The notes below the pieces were generated by a model, which worked only from the letters and a program-made list of their open reading frames with translations, ran no database searches and was not told where the DNA came from. The position numbers were made by a program, and so were the translations under genes. From contig CM051024.1 of the NCBI GenBank assembly GCA_027627225.1, positions 83,004,204 through 83,068,203 of the forward strand: a stretch of DNA of 64,000 bases, written 5' to 3'. The stretch is from Congeria kusceri (lineage: Eukaryota; Mollusca; Bivalvia; Myida; Dreissenidae). Shown here piece by piece: positions 12,532 to 25,629 of the stretch (positions are counted from its first letter, which is position 1; each line of letters begins with the position of its first letter).

Positions 12532-13163
12532 ATACTATACTATGCTGTGCTATGCTATGCTATGCTTTGCTAAACTATGTTAAGCTAAGCTAAGCTATGT
12601 TATGCTATGCTATGCTATGCTACACTATACTATACTATACTATACTTTTCTATGATATTACATGATATTACACGATATTCCATGATATATGATATGATAT
12701 GATATAATGTAATATAATATAATATAATATAATATAATATAATATAATATAATATAATATAATATAATATAATATAATATAATATAATATAATATAATAT
12801 AATATAATATAATATAATATAATATGATATGATATGATATGATATGATATGATATAATATAATATAATATAATATAATATAATATAATTGATATGATATG
12901 ATATGATATGATATGATACGATACGATACGAAACGATACGATACTATACGATACGATACTATACGATACTGTACGATACGATACGATACGAAACGAAACG
13001 AAACGATACGAAACGAAACGAAACGAAACGATACGATACGATACTATACGATACTATACTATACGATACGATACGATACGAAACGAAACGAAACGATACG
13101 ATACGAACGATACGAAACGATACGATACGATACGATACAATACAATATAATATAATATAATAT
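12532..13163. repeat. Evolving pentanucleotide array
   Basis: About 630 bp of 5-mers in contiguous blocks: TATGC and TATAC (12,532-12,645), GATAT, a near-pure AATAT block of about 115 bp (12,710-12,823), GATAT again, AATAT, GATAT, then ACGAT/ACGAA/ACTAT mixtures to 13,140, ending in AATAT. Blocks differ by one base from their neighbours, as if the array spread stepwise by point change and local amplification. The open frames through it are repeat artefacts. Confidence 0.9.
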
Positions 13164-13539
13164 ATAACAGTTAGTAATGTAAAAGTTATATAATATAATA
13201 ACAGTAATCCGGATGTATTATGTATATAATCTAAATCAACTAAAAATGATACAATAATATTCACTGCGGTTTTCGTGCGATGCGACTTTACACAATTAAC
13301 TCGGCTCATACAAGTTTTCAGAACACCATACTAGCATACTATTTTATGTTTATTTCAAATACATTCTGAAAACACCAAAATAAAACGCTATGAAAAAAGA
13401 TAGATTCTGAAAACGTGTATATTTGTTCAACCCGTTTACAAATATATCGGTAATTAAAGTAGCGAAACCAGTATTTACCTGAAACTGTTACTCAAATATA
13501 TTAAGTTTTAAATCATTGTTGGATCCGAAGACGGATACA

Positions 13540-13665
13540 ACAAACGCTCTCGAACACATAATTCTTGCACTAGCACGTAAACACATTCACTCCAACGCAT
13601 AATTCTTACACTAGCACGAAACAAATGCACTCGAACGCATAATTCTTACACTAGCACGTATCACA
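13540..13665. repeat. 43-bp minisatellite, about 3 copies
   Basis: Units begin near 'ctcgaacgcataattcttac' and continue 'actagcacg' plus an A-rich spacer; three imperfect copies. Confidence 0.7.
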
Positions 13666-13989
13666 AACAATCTACATTTATATAACTTTCTTACAATGCT
13701 ATTTGAGGATAGTAACACGCTCTTTATACACTTATTTATTCAAAGTTGTAAAACGAAATATATATTTGCATAGTAAGCATTTGTATATATTGCATAAATA
13801 TTTAATTTTGTTTCTCGCCGTATTCAGTCAATACACATATCATCGTAAGGTAGGCTTACGTAAGGTGACGTTAAGAGATCGTTTGAGTTAGCTATCATGT
13901 AGCGCTAACGTAGCGACACCGTACATTAACCATAAAGGATCACCGTATCTAGTAACGTATGATTGTTTTAAGTAAGGTGGTCCTGGCTA

Positions 13990-14026
<37 letters not shown>

Positions 14027-15600
14027 TAATATCATCTTTATTTAACGAAGATAAACTTGTAAAGAAATATATCAAATATAATTTACAGAACATGCAATTT
14101 AAATGATACAAGGTCTTCAAACAGATATAATCAAAATCAATATCAACGAAACAATTAAGATTAAAACACTTTTACCGGTAATCAAATAGAATGATGCTGA
14201 GATAAAACAAAAATAGTCATACACATAAGCACTCACGTGATGTTTTTCTGTGTTTATATGAAGGTTGGCGCGTGCCGTGTTGTCATTCAAAAACACACTT
14301 TAAAGAAGCATACAAACAAACTGACACACAAAAAGCTTCAATCATGACAACAAATTTTAATCATGAAAACAAAGTTTAATAATGAAATAGCTGCAGTTTA
14401 ATTAATCAAGAACGGCAAAAAGGTATGCTTTTAATTTATTCTTAAAAGTTACTTAATTATTTGTTTTCCATACTGAAGGAGGTATTGAGTTCTATATTTG
14501 TGTACTAGAGTATGCAAAAGATCGTTTAAGATAGTTTGTATTTGGTATAAGTATTAGCTTTAAATCTCCCCTTTAACAAGATTGCAAACAATAGTGATCG
14601 TTTTGTGAAGGTGGTATAAGGTCACATATATATGTTGGTGTTTGATTGTGAAAGACTTTAAAAACCATTACGAATGTGAAATATTGTATCCGTTGTTCAA
14701 GTGTTAACCAGTCAAGATCTTTAAAGAGTGTTATTGAATTAGTTACATAATTTTTATTTAAGATATGTGCTAAGCAATTTTTTTGTATTTTGACTATTCT
14801 ATTAATTTCCGTTTTTACAGCTGAGCTCTAAGTAATGCATGCATAGTCAGATATAGATAAAATATATCCATTATAAAAGTAACTTTCGCATTTCAAGAGA
14901 CAAATACTAGTAAGATTTAATTTTTTGAAGAAGGAACATTCTTGATGACATTTGGGAACATATTTTGTCAATGTGTATTTTCCAAGTTAAATTATTATCA
15001 ATATACAGACCAAGAAGTTTCTGACTCTGAACATTATTGATAACAGTGTCTGAAACATTTAGATATAGGTTAAAATTTTGTCGAACTTTATGGTTTTAAC
15101 CTAATACCATCCACGTTATTAAAAGTGGGTCAATAACCATGTTATTAGTTTGAAACTACTGCTGTTCATTCGAAAGATTGGTCTGTAGGTTAGATTAAAT
15201 AATTTGCAGGCTAGTTCCAGCTTTGCGCAGAGCTGTATCATCAGCATACATTTCAGTATTACATGTAAGGTTCAATGACAGATCATAAACATACATTAGA
15301 AAAAGAAGAGCTCCTAGAATAGAGCCCTGGGGAACACCAGAGATAATGTTCTTGCGATAAGATAAAATGTTTTCTGCTTTGACAAATAAGTGTCTATTCG
15401 TCAGATATGAAGAAAACAGGTTGAGTGAAATTTCGTTAAAATGATAAAGTTTTAATTTATATAAAAGAACCTTGTGATCCACTAGGTCAAAAGCCTTTTT
15501 GAAATCTAAAAAACTGTACCAATCAATTCACCATCATCAATGCTTTAGCCAAGAATTAACTATGTTAACCAATGCTATTTGGCAAAGATGATGTCTTCTA
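13990..15600 (-). mobile_element. Decayed CR1/L2-like LINE (RT and 3' end)
   Basis: Read on the minus strand, an RT remnant at 15,482-15,195 has SGVPQGSILGALLF and MYADDTAL (motifs B and C of non-LTR RT), preceded by SFLDFKKAFDLVDHK in another frame. Downstream, broken frames keep the family's typical C-terminal pattern LDWLTLEQRIQYF ... KVFHNQTPTY (about 14,735-14,625). The 3' end has AATAAA followed by an (ATT)n tail at 13,990-14,022. Stops and frame changes show it is dead. The clade is assigned from the motif style (inference). Confidence 0.8.
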
Positions 15601-17834
15601 AATCTCCAGCAGCCCCTTGAACCGGCTGTTGTTAGGTAATGGAGGAACACTCCCCAGGCATTCACAAGGAACTGTGTGATCTCGATGAGGCAAATGTGTG
15701 TACATGTCACGAGAACTATTGGTGGACATACGATCAGCCAAGTATTTCGTTAGACGGGAGATTAATTGTATATGTATCGGTACGTCTTTGTGAGACTATT
15801 TCGCTATAAATATACACATGTTTAGATTGTTACAGTCTTATATAAAATTGTTGTATATGATTCTATGTATTCCAGATGTGCTAATGTCTTTTCAATGCTG
15901 ACAAGGACGGTACTGTAGTAAGCGTTCTACGTAGTGTCAGCTTTATGTGTACTTTTTGCAAATGAAGTACTACTTGTCGTCTCGGATAAGATTTCACGGA
16001 TTTCTCCTGAGTTTTGCATTCAAATAAAGGGAGTTACTCAGCCCATGCCTAGACTATTTAGTGTAGTTTGGGTTTAACAATGATTCCATCGTACTCAACC
16101 TAATTTTAAATTACGCAGTTACATTTGCTTGACCTATAAGACAAATTTCACGACACAAAAATCTGAGAAACAAAACATCTCGATGAATCGGTAAATTTTG
16201 ACACTATAACACTACTGGTCTTGAAAAGAAACGTCTTTATTATTTTTTTTATTATATAAATGTTTATCGATCGCGTAGTGATTTTAATAACATTTATATC
16301 ACCCAGAGCAAAACGCTATGCAAATACCTGTGTTTTCATTATTGAACAGTGTTTTAGAAAATAAAAAGCGTTCAAAGGGTGTAATACTTTGCAGTATTAA
16401 ATTTTTTCGTACCCTGCATTTTTTAACGAGCATGGGTAATTCTTTACATGGATGGCATTTACCAATTCTATGTTAAACTAAAACAAAGACATGAGATGTT
16501 ACGCCATGGACATATTTCAGTTCAAGCAAAATAGGCTGGTCGTTACATACTCACCCGAAAGTCAGCCAGTCCCGTAGTGTATTAAGCCCACAGTATCTCA
16601 AAATTATAAAGTGCAAGTGGTAATCTACACATCATTATACATTATGTCACAGAGCAGTTTTGAGTATATGATTAAATTAAGTTTGTCAGTTGTGTAAGCC
16701 GTAATCGGCCAATTAATTAAAAAAAACCATTAACTGTAGACATACATTACACAATTTATCATACAATACAATTAATATTACAAGCAATGTATTTATCACA
16801 TATTAAAAACATTCTGCATAACAATTGTTAAAGAATTAAACAACTCACATTTTGAAATTGAACGTTTTATTTTACATAAATAAAGTCATTAAAATTTTAA
16901 CAGCTTATTTAGCCGTTATGCTTTGAGCAACTGCGCTCAGAAAGATAAGTAGTAGGATTATTTGAAATAGTTTATTGCTCAAAGAAACTTGTGCTGAGCT
17001 TTGAAAAGCATAGTCCACCAATTAAGGCTATCATTCTAAAACTTTATTTTAAATATGCTAAAGATTTTCGTTATTAAAACTCAACATTGTTAAGTTTCGA
17101 TATCTGAATTACATTTTTTGCATACAGATATAAAACAAATCATATACGAGCTCCTTTTATTATCTGCTTTTCATTGAAATATGTATTTATTGTTTAAAAG
17201 CATATAACTAGTGATACTATTTTGTTTCTATAACCACCCATGAAACAAATCGATCATTCAACGAAATCAAGAAATACTCCACGTATTTCTAGTCGCACTT
17301 ACAACATAATACGTATTTAATCGTTTAATTGACGTAAATAGGCAAAAATCATGTAGAACAAATTATATCGGGCTACCATATTTGGGTATGTATTGATATT
17401 ACCTTAAATGCAACTATATATGCATTGTATTTGAACAATAAATACATCTAAAAATACTTGTATTATTACCCTGTAAAAGTGTAATAATTCCTAAGCTATT
17501 GTAGCCTACCGAGTATTGAAATACCTGGCTCGATCCCAATACTTGGGATTTGTGATGAAAACATCGGAAATTGCAGTTAATGTTATTTTCGTTATGCGTG
17601 TGCTAACAATTGAAATGCAATCACATTAACATATATGCATATTTGTTACTTAATTTTGGTGGCAATAATTACCTAAACATGAAATGAATATTAAAATCAA
17701 TGCAGTCGGAACAAATGTTCTTTGATGATATGTATGACAATTAAAATACTAAACGTTTTAAGCAATAACGAAATATTAAATAAAGTTATATAGTATATCA
17801 ATGTATCTCATACTAGACACAATAAACGCAATGA
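15601..17834. other. 3' flank of the NACHT gene, no other gene seen
   Basis: AT-rich. The nearest canonical minus-strand AATAAA to the NACHT stop is at about 17,191-17,186, implying a 3' UTR of about 0.65 kb if used. No ordered repeat. Confidence 0.4.
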
Positions 17835-20800
17835 TTAACATTGGCCTCCATTAAACTGTATACGCATTGTAATATATTGTCTGAACCAGATATTTGCTTC
17901 CCTCAAAAAATTAACATCATCAACGTCATCGGTAGAATCAGGGTCATCATCAACAAAGTTTAGACCTTCACCAACGGTATATATTTTCAAAACAGCATTG
18001 CCCAATTCATCTAGTTCCAGTCTCTCCAGTGAATATTCATCCAGCGGTGCTTCACTGCCGAACAAGAGGTAACAATCGAAGGAACTGTCCAATGCGGTCA
18101 ATTGTTTCAACATGCGGCGAAGTAAGGGTGGGGACAATGATTCGTAAATGACAAATATACGTCTTACTGAATTTGGTAACTGAAGTGGACTATACTCGCT
18201 TAATACAACTCTTAGCTTTTTCAGTTGTGTAAGGGTTTGCAGAGACTCTGATAACAACATTGAATGGTCAATACCTTTCAGGGTCAAGCATTTTATGTCC
18301 GTACCGCGTATTGCTTCATAAAAACCGGGACTGTCCCCGTCACAAACCAGTGTGACATAGGACATGCCATAGGAAGTTGTCGGGCCTATATCATCTAATT
18401 CAGACTCACTAGTCTTAGCTTCCTCTAAATCTTGTAGCTTTATTGTGCATGTATCAAGCACGCATTTGACATCATGGTTGAATGTAGACATCGTGATTAA
18501 AATGTTGCGCAGCCATGTCGAAGGACATTCGCCATGTTTCAATGTGAAACATTCTATAGAGCGCGGCAGAGAAATGCATTGGGTATCTGACACACCTTCG
18601 TTTTGTGGTCTAAACCATTTCTTTATATCCAATACCCGCGAAATGCTGGCTAATGTAAGATTTCGTAGGCTGTGAAGCTGACATAATACATCGGGAAGCG
18701 ACGACAGTGTTTGTAGCATATCACATGAATCTGGTTTTTGCAATATTGACGAATCCAACGCATCTAATGTGCCTTGCAAAAACAGATGCATTTCTTTAAG
18801 AGAATGTGCAGATGACATCAGTACTTTTGGAAGATCACGTATTTGCACAGAATCTGCTTGTAAATGCAATGACCGAATTTGTGTCATGTTAGTCATCAAA
18901 ATACATGTCAAGGCATCAATGTCCTCAGGATCAAACACGTAATCAAAATCAAAGTTACTGAGTTTCAGACAAATATCAACGGTATATTGGTTGTTGGCGT
19001 GGTATTCCTTGAAGCCAGACACAATTATGCGTTGGAGCTCTCTGCAGTCGTAGACGTTATGTCCCCCTTGATTTGCGTGTTCGTCCATTATACACGAGAG
19101 TTTATTGGCAGCCACAATGTTCATTCCACAAACAAATATGAATACCTGAGACAGGTCAAAATAGGCATTCGGTATGCGGTTTAGGTAATTTGAAATGACG
19201 TTATTGGCGACATTCGAATTACAGGCGAAGTGATAGGCAGCCAGAAACTCTTGTATTGACTTGTGTAGAAAGAAACATGTGGATGGTTGATAAGTGAAAG
19301 TTGAACATTTTCTTTCCGATAAAATACCAGAGGTCAGTGCGACCGATTTTTCTTCCGAAGATACGTATTTCAACAATTCTCTTTCGGCAAACACAATAGA
19401 ACTCTCTTTTTCCTCTGAAAACATCAGTTCAAATGCTGCTCTTGACAGAGCATCAAAGCAGTCAATATTTGGTTGTATATATCTAGTGTTCACGAAACAC
19501 TGAAACTGAGGGGGGTTAAAATAAGCCGTTTTTCTGCTCGACTTTTTAAACAGGCTGTCAATCAAAATGCTATATATTTCGGCGATTGAACCTTTCACAG
19601 AAACGCCGTCTAACCATGCACACACTATGAGTGAGAGCAACATTGGAGATGATAATAACCCTTCTAGTTTTCCTTCGGATATATAGTTTAGCAGCTCCGA
19701 GTATTTTTCATCAATATTTTCGAAAACTGTGCATCGTATAATAATCTTACACAGCAGATATGGGTCATTTATTCCCACAAGTTCTAACAGGTTGTCTATT
19801 TGAGAATCCTTTATACGCTCGTCAGTCATCTTCCATGGCCGAGTTGTAGTAAACACAGTACACCGTATACGAATGCCTCTCGGTAACAACGGTATGGCCA
19901 ATTGTTGGTTAGTATCAAACCATTCATCCAAACCGTCTTGCAACACAAAACAAACCTCTGTATTTATGATTTTCTGAATGAGTTTATATGCGTTTTGGCG
20001 GTCTTCATCTGTGTAATATAACAACACTATAATCTGTTCTTCGATCATTTTCATTACTTCGCGCTGATTTAAAGAGTCTCTTAGAGTTATGTAGAATACA
20101 AATTTAAAGACCTTTAATGTTTCAACGTCAATAAAGGCCGTTTGCTGTTCGGGATACATATGCGAAGTTGTAGGTTCACCACACCAATCAAGAACCAACT
20201 TCGCTGCAAAAGTTGATTTTCCCGTACCAGGCTCTCCTTGTAAGAATATTCTTCGATTTAACGTACCATCCAATAATAGTAAATCTTTGTATGTCTGTAT
20301 GCGTAAACCTTTCTTTTGCCGTCCGCCTTTGTCTTTGGACAGCAAATATATCTTTGGCGGAACAGTGCAATCCCTTAAAAGCTTGTCATGGCTTGGCATC
20401 AGCGGAGATATTGGCACGTGACTCAATATCTCTACGTAAAGGTCCTTTAAACGTTGCAGTAAATCTAAAAACGTAAAATAGAATATCTTACATGACAAAC
20501 AGGATTTCAAAAGCACATAAACACGAAAAACAGTAAATAAGAATTCGAATAATAAAGTAATAATTCTGAGGTATAAGATACGGATGAATGAAACAACCGC
20601 CGAATTTGGTGATGAAGTTAAATACGTTGTGAAGTAACATTATAGAACATTACTTATAGTATATAGTATTATGTATAATATACCCTCGCACTGTCTGGCA
20701 TAGTCATCATATTCGTTGTGCATCCTGCTCTCGTACACTTTTTGAAGTTCACGTTTCCCATCTTCTATTGTTGTAGTTAATAATTCCTGTCCAGTTCTTA

Positions 20801-21011
20801 CAGTTGATTCGATGTCATTCTTGCCATGTTCTATTGTTGCCCCTAAAGTTAAAGTACCTTTAGAGGTCGTTAGTTTGAGCTCACAAAAAGCAGCTAGTGT
20901 GGCTAAGGAAATGGCGTCAGTTGCCTCAATAATGGCTGACTCGATTTCACGTATATCTTCACGCGTATCACAGTTTGTGTCACTTGATTTAAAAGCGTTT
21001 GAGTGTTCCAT
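17835..21011 (-). CDS. NACHT NTPase (NLR-like) protein, two coding exons
   Basis: Exon 1 is 21011-20684 (ATG in good context, AAAATGG). A 219-nt intron (donor GTATAT, acceptor TTTTTAG) is spliced in phase 1, and exon 2 is 20464-17835, giving 985 aa. Residues 1-109 are a helical, charged region with no domain I recognise. The linker with VPPKIYLL (about 144-151) precedes the NACHT domain: Walker A GEPGTGKST (186-194), Walker B FVLQDGLDEW (282-291) and sensor FTTTRPW (314-320). The central part is helical. From about residue 630 there are leucine-patterned segments (LHSLRNLTL; LTQLKKLRVVL) like degenerate LRRs. The family uses ATP-driven oligomerisation in cytosolic innate sensing in animals; no CARD, DD or TIR is visible, so the signalling output is unknown. 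No frameshift or stop interrupts it. Confidence 0.88.
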
Positions 21012-22330
21012 TTTTATATTGTCGGGAACTGTGTATTAGTTACTGTTTAATATCGCAGTGCTTCTCTTTCATTCTGGCGAACAATTCATGTAATTAAATG
21101 TTGTTATTTAGTATCAAGTGCTTTTGTATTATTGCTGGTTCTATCTGACGTTGTTCGTTCTCTTCCGAAACTCTATTAGCCGTGCCACATTATTCGTTTC
21201 TTATGTCATTCGTTATCTTTGTTTGTCGGCGTGTTGTATTTGTTGTTGTTATAGTTCTTTTTTTCAAATAACTTATAAATATAAGTGTGTCTGTTCACAA
21301 ACGATTGCTATAAAAAGACCATGTGAAACGAAAAACACAGTAGTATATCTCCACATTCCCATTAAAACGCGCGCATGTTCGGACAACCACCATCGTTAAG
21401 TGTACATTTAAATGCGTTCATACTCATTATAAAGCCGCAGAACAATAAGTGGACAAAGTTAAGCGCTGTCTTAAAGGTGTAATGCAACACTTAAAATTAT
21501 GAGACGCTTTATGAGAGAAAAATGTTTGCATGACCAATATATCACTTGCCTGATGCAAAGGTCTTATAAATTAATACGTGCTTCTCTACTACTGATACAG
21601 TTGGCGTTTCATAACGTTTATTATGACTTCCAACAGTGTTATTGACAGGTTACTGACCTGTGTAGTCCCGCCCACAACGATTTCATTTAGCCGATCGAAT
21701 ATGGCGCTTTTTAGGGCGGAGTTTATTCCTTACTAACAACTAAAAACGTGTTTGACATACTAACGTTGGCGGGAAAAGTAAACAAACATTTTAAAACATT
21801 TGATTATTATATTAAACGTTTAATTGAATACCGGTAATTTCCTTATCCATGTCACAAATTGGATATCAAAATTATGGAAGCGTATACTGTAATATAGAGC
21901 CTCATTTTAGAAAACAATATAACGTCGTAAAGCGTAATTTTTTTCTCATAAACACTACAATAAAGGACGTACGCGACCAGTACACGCACGTTTGTCATGA
22001 GCCATCCGTGACCTCGTGCATGGCAATTTTCGCGCGTTTTTGCAGCAAAACACGCTTTTTACATGAAACAACCCCTTATTTTATGTCGATTAGGAACCGC
22101 ATATTCAAGTATTAAAAAACGGTGATTTTCGGCTTTTAATGCCCGCATGTTGTATAACTGATAATAATTATTGATTTCTTTTGCATCCGAAAACAATTAA
22201 TGAAATAAACAACTGTCAGTCATGACAGAATTTGAAAGGGGATAAAGTTAGGCTTTTCAACGAATCTGAATATATGTATGATTTAATATTAATTCTATAA
22301 AAAATATATAGCCTAAGCGATACAGGGCGG
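21012..22330. other. 5' flank of the NACHT gene
   Basis: Presumed promoter/5' UTR side of the minus-strand NACHT gene. I cannot place a TSS or TATA box with confidence, and no other gene is seen. Confidence 0.35.
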
Positions 22331-22334
22331 TTGT

Positions 22335-22640
22335 TAAAGCGATACTGCCGATTTGATCGCCGCGGGCATTTCAAACGTCGTAGTCGATTTCGGAAAGGTG
22401 GGTTCGCGCGATGCGACCGATTTTAGGGAGTTGGATCCGAGCGGTGCAGCCAATTTCGGTGATTTGGGGTTGATCAGCCGATTTCGGGGAGCAGTGGTGC
22501 GGATTTCGAAGAGGTGGGGGTCAAACGGAGCGGCCGATTTCGGGGGGAGGGGGGCCAAGGGGTCGGATTGGAACGATCTCGGGGGAAGGGTCGAGCCGAT
22601 TTTTGTTGCGGGTGGTGGTGTCCGGGATGCCGACAAGCCT
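22335..22640. repeat. GC-rich degenerate 30-bp repeat
   Basis: About nine imperfect units of roughly 26-34 bp built on 'gccgatttcgg' (GCCGATTTGATCG, GTCGATTTCGGAAAG, ACCGATTTTAGGGAG, GCCAATTTCGGTG, GCCGATTTCGGGG and so on). It is a local GC-rich, CpG-rich island in AT-rich DNA and is open in several frames on both strands because the unit lacks stops. I find no evidence that it is translated. Confidence 0.7.
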
Positions 22641-22686
22641 TCAAGAAATCCTGCGGGAAACCCTGTGACCCCATCGAAGAGGTCGG

Positions 22687-23010
22687 GGTATATTGGTTTG
22701 CAAATGTCGGTCGTTCTTGCTGCTCCCTAAGTCGAATAGTGTTTATCGCATCTTCAGCAACCTTTATGAAAATGTTTGTGGGCATACTATCTCGGATAAG
22801 TTCAATAATCAGCCAAATCGCACATGAAGCTGCAGAATTATGGCCTTGGAATTATCTAAAAGTCGGAGTACCATATCTTTTATTATGCTTTCTATCAAAA
22901 ATGGCCGGGTATATTGGTTTGCTCATGTCGGTCGGTCAGTCTGTCTGTCTGTCTGCCGGTCGGTATTCCACGTTCCTTTCCGCACCCTTAATCGAATAGT
23001 TATAATACAT
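22687..23010. repeat. Dispersed repeat, two copies 222 bp apart
   Basis: 'gtatattggtttgcaaatgt' at 22,687 recurs as 'gtatattggtttgctcatgt' at 22,909, each followed by 'cggtcg' and later 'tcgaatagt'. The second copy includes a short (CTGT)n. Confidence 0.6.
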
Positions 23011-23670
23011 AAATGTTGTCTGTATGGTTATACCTTTTTTATATTAGCAACATACTGTGAACGTTCTTGGTCTTCACATCCGAGCTATTATATGCGCCCT
23101 TTTAAATAGTGAAGTTGAAGATACATCAAGCATTTGAGCATCAGTTTATTTAATAGTCATATACACAACTCCTCAAGACATTTCCGTTGCATTAAGACAT
23201 TCTGATAATGCTCTATTGTTTTGTTATTTTAGTATGCCATATGAACACTCTAGATACGCTAGTGGTTATATCCTGTTGTGACTGAATCGCGTTGTGCTAC
23301 ATGTAATACAATTGTCTAGATAAATACTATTCTGTGTTAACCGTTGTAACTGGTTGTTTCTTCAAATTGCCTTTCATAAAAAGTGTATAGTATGTTACAA
23401 AGTTTGCGATGGCCTTATTACAGCTTTTAATACGTGGGCTAGGTATTGTAAATATTTAATAATTTTACAGTTACAACAAAACATTAGTTAAATGGGAGAC
23501 ATATATGTGAACGTCGATATATGATGTTTTGATAATTGCATCTTATGTATTTTCCATTTACGTACTGTTCCATTGCATCAATACGAAATCAAGTTTAAGA
23601 TAAGGTTATTGCGTGATTGTAAATGCACATGCTCATAAAGTTCCTTAACATAAAGAAGAGAGCATGCTGA
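23011..23670. other. Intergenic, nothing recognised
   Basis: No exon, ORF or ordered repeat that I can support. Confidence 0.35.
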
Positions 23671-24501
23671 ACAAGTCAAGTCAAGTCAAAGATTTATTAG
23701 CATATTCAAAAAGAACATAGACATACAAGACATACACAATTAAATTATACACGAAGATGACACAATACAGTGTAAGTGACAAAATGTGATCTCTTATAAT
23801 GACAAAATGAATAAAATGCATATAAAAGGAAAATGAATAAGGGATGGAAAAAGCATGGAATAAATATTGTGTGGCATAAGGTAAGAAAGAAATCCAAGCA
23901 TACTCGCTTACGTTATCGGATCGTTACGCATGTCATTTGCCATACTTAAAAAAGTTGCTATATTTATTAATAGTTTTTCATTATTACACGACACCAAGCC
24001 GTTAAATTGTGTAATACTGGGCCATTGGAGTTAGTATCTGGGTAAGTATTTAATACGTAATTCCCTATACAAAGGACAACTAACAAAAAGTGATATTCAT
24101 TTTCTATAACATTCATAGTACATTTGTTACATATTCTATTTTCACGATTTATATTTCTATATCTACCTTCTTCAATATTTAAGTTATGCGCTGAACATCT
24201 AAAGTTTGTAAATAAGAATCTTAAGTTGGTGTTATTAATGCAAAATAAGTATTTTTCAATTATAAATTATTTTTTAAAGTTTAAGTAACAATCTAATTTC
24301 TCAGAGTTTCTAACATTGGAATACCACTGTTGCAGATAATTATCATATAATCTCCTGACAACAGCTTCGATTTGTAGGTTTGAAACTATTTCACAATCGA
24401 ATAAATAGGCAAACCCAAGCTCATTTAACATTTATTTAACCTGTATTGTCCATGTATTAATGGGTTAAGAACTTATCATTGCATCATTTTGTTTTAATTT
24501 G

Positions 24502-25301
24502 TCACGTATGGCAAAAAACCATGGTATCAAATAGCTTGTTTAAAGAGAACAAAGCACGCAGTGCCTGTTCGGATAATTGTTTCTGTGCTTGCAAAAATGT
24601 TCCGTTTTGTGACAAAGTGACACCAAGATATGTAAATTTATTAACAATATTGAGTTGTATGCCATCAAAGCGAATATCCACCTTTTCCATTCTATTACCT
24701 TTTCGCAATGGCGAAAGGGGTTCACCCTGTTTGACACCCATGTTACTGTCGAAATATTCAATGTACTGTAATCGTGCAGTGCTATTTTTCTAATTATTAT
24801 TATTATTATTTGATTTGACACGTACACAAGATTTAACTTCTTCATATATCTTTTTGAGCACATTTACAAGTTTTGTGGAAGCTCCATATTGTAATAATTT
24901 GAACAATATACCGTTTCTATAAATAACACCAAAACTTTGCGAAAATCTATTAAAGCGCCGTATAATGTTCGTTTATCGTTATGTATAACTTTATTTATAA
25001 TATAATACAATATAAAAATACAGTCTACTGTGCTTCGTTTATCTCTAAAACCATATTGACAGTCAGTAATGAAGCTAATGTCGTCAGCCCATTTACGTAA
25101 ACGAATGTCTAGTAATATAGAAACTATTTTGGAAAAAATACTTGTTAGTGTTATTCCTCTATAATTGTTAACAGCATTCATATTACCTTTTTGGGCACTG
25201 GCACTATAATACCTTAGACCAACTTTTATGATAAAGACCATGTGCATACATATATTTAAACAGTTTACACAGAATAGGTGCAACATGTTCGCTGCTTTCA
25301 A
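24502..25301 (-). pseudogene. LINE RT remnants, catalytic core deleted
   Basis: 25,301-24,864 reads NAVNNYRGITLTSIFSKI and FITDCQYGFRDKRSTVD (RT fingers; compare NNYRGITLNSCFSKI and AQFGFKKGSSTVD in the intact copy). In another frame, 24,741-24,502 reads MGVKQGEPLSPLRKGN, then ADIR-like VDIRFDGIQLNIVNKFTYLGV. The jump from GEPLSP straight to the post-catalytic thumb region means the YADD/FADD palm segment is missing. Confidence 0.8.
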
Positions 25302-25629
25302 TAAACATTTCTGGCGTTAGATCATCAACTCCACCACTTACCCCTTTTTAACAAACTTAAAGCTTTAACAACTTCATCCACAGTAAAATCACTATCTCAT
25401 TGATTTATTCTAATATTGGCACTACATGTATTATTCTCAACATCTTCGTTACAAAATGCTTCATTATCAAAAAGATTTTTAAAATGCACAAAACACTCTT
25501 CTTTACTGAGTTATTTTCTTGAGGTTTGGTTTTGCGCAATTTCTTTCCAAAATTTATGAGGTTGCGTTTGAGCCAGATTATGTAATTTATTCTTTTGTTT
25601 TAAATTGTATTTACGTTTTTCGTTGCGAG

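Noticed and set aside
12913..13309. Open frames rich in RYDTI / SYRIV on both strands
   Set aside because: Direct translation of the pentanucleotide array; no splice sites or family match.
18445..19503. Plus-strand open frames opposite the NACHT gene
   Set aside because: Shadow frames of a well-supported minus-strand coding exon.
20465..20516. Extending NACHT exon 2 upstream to a GTG at 20,516
   Set aside because: A TTTTTAG acceptor at 20,465 joins exon 1 in the correct phase; the extra residues are intron translation.
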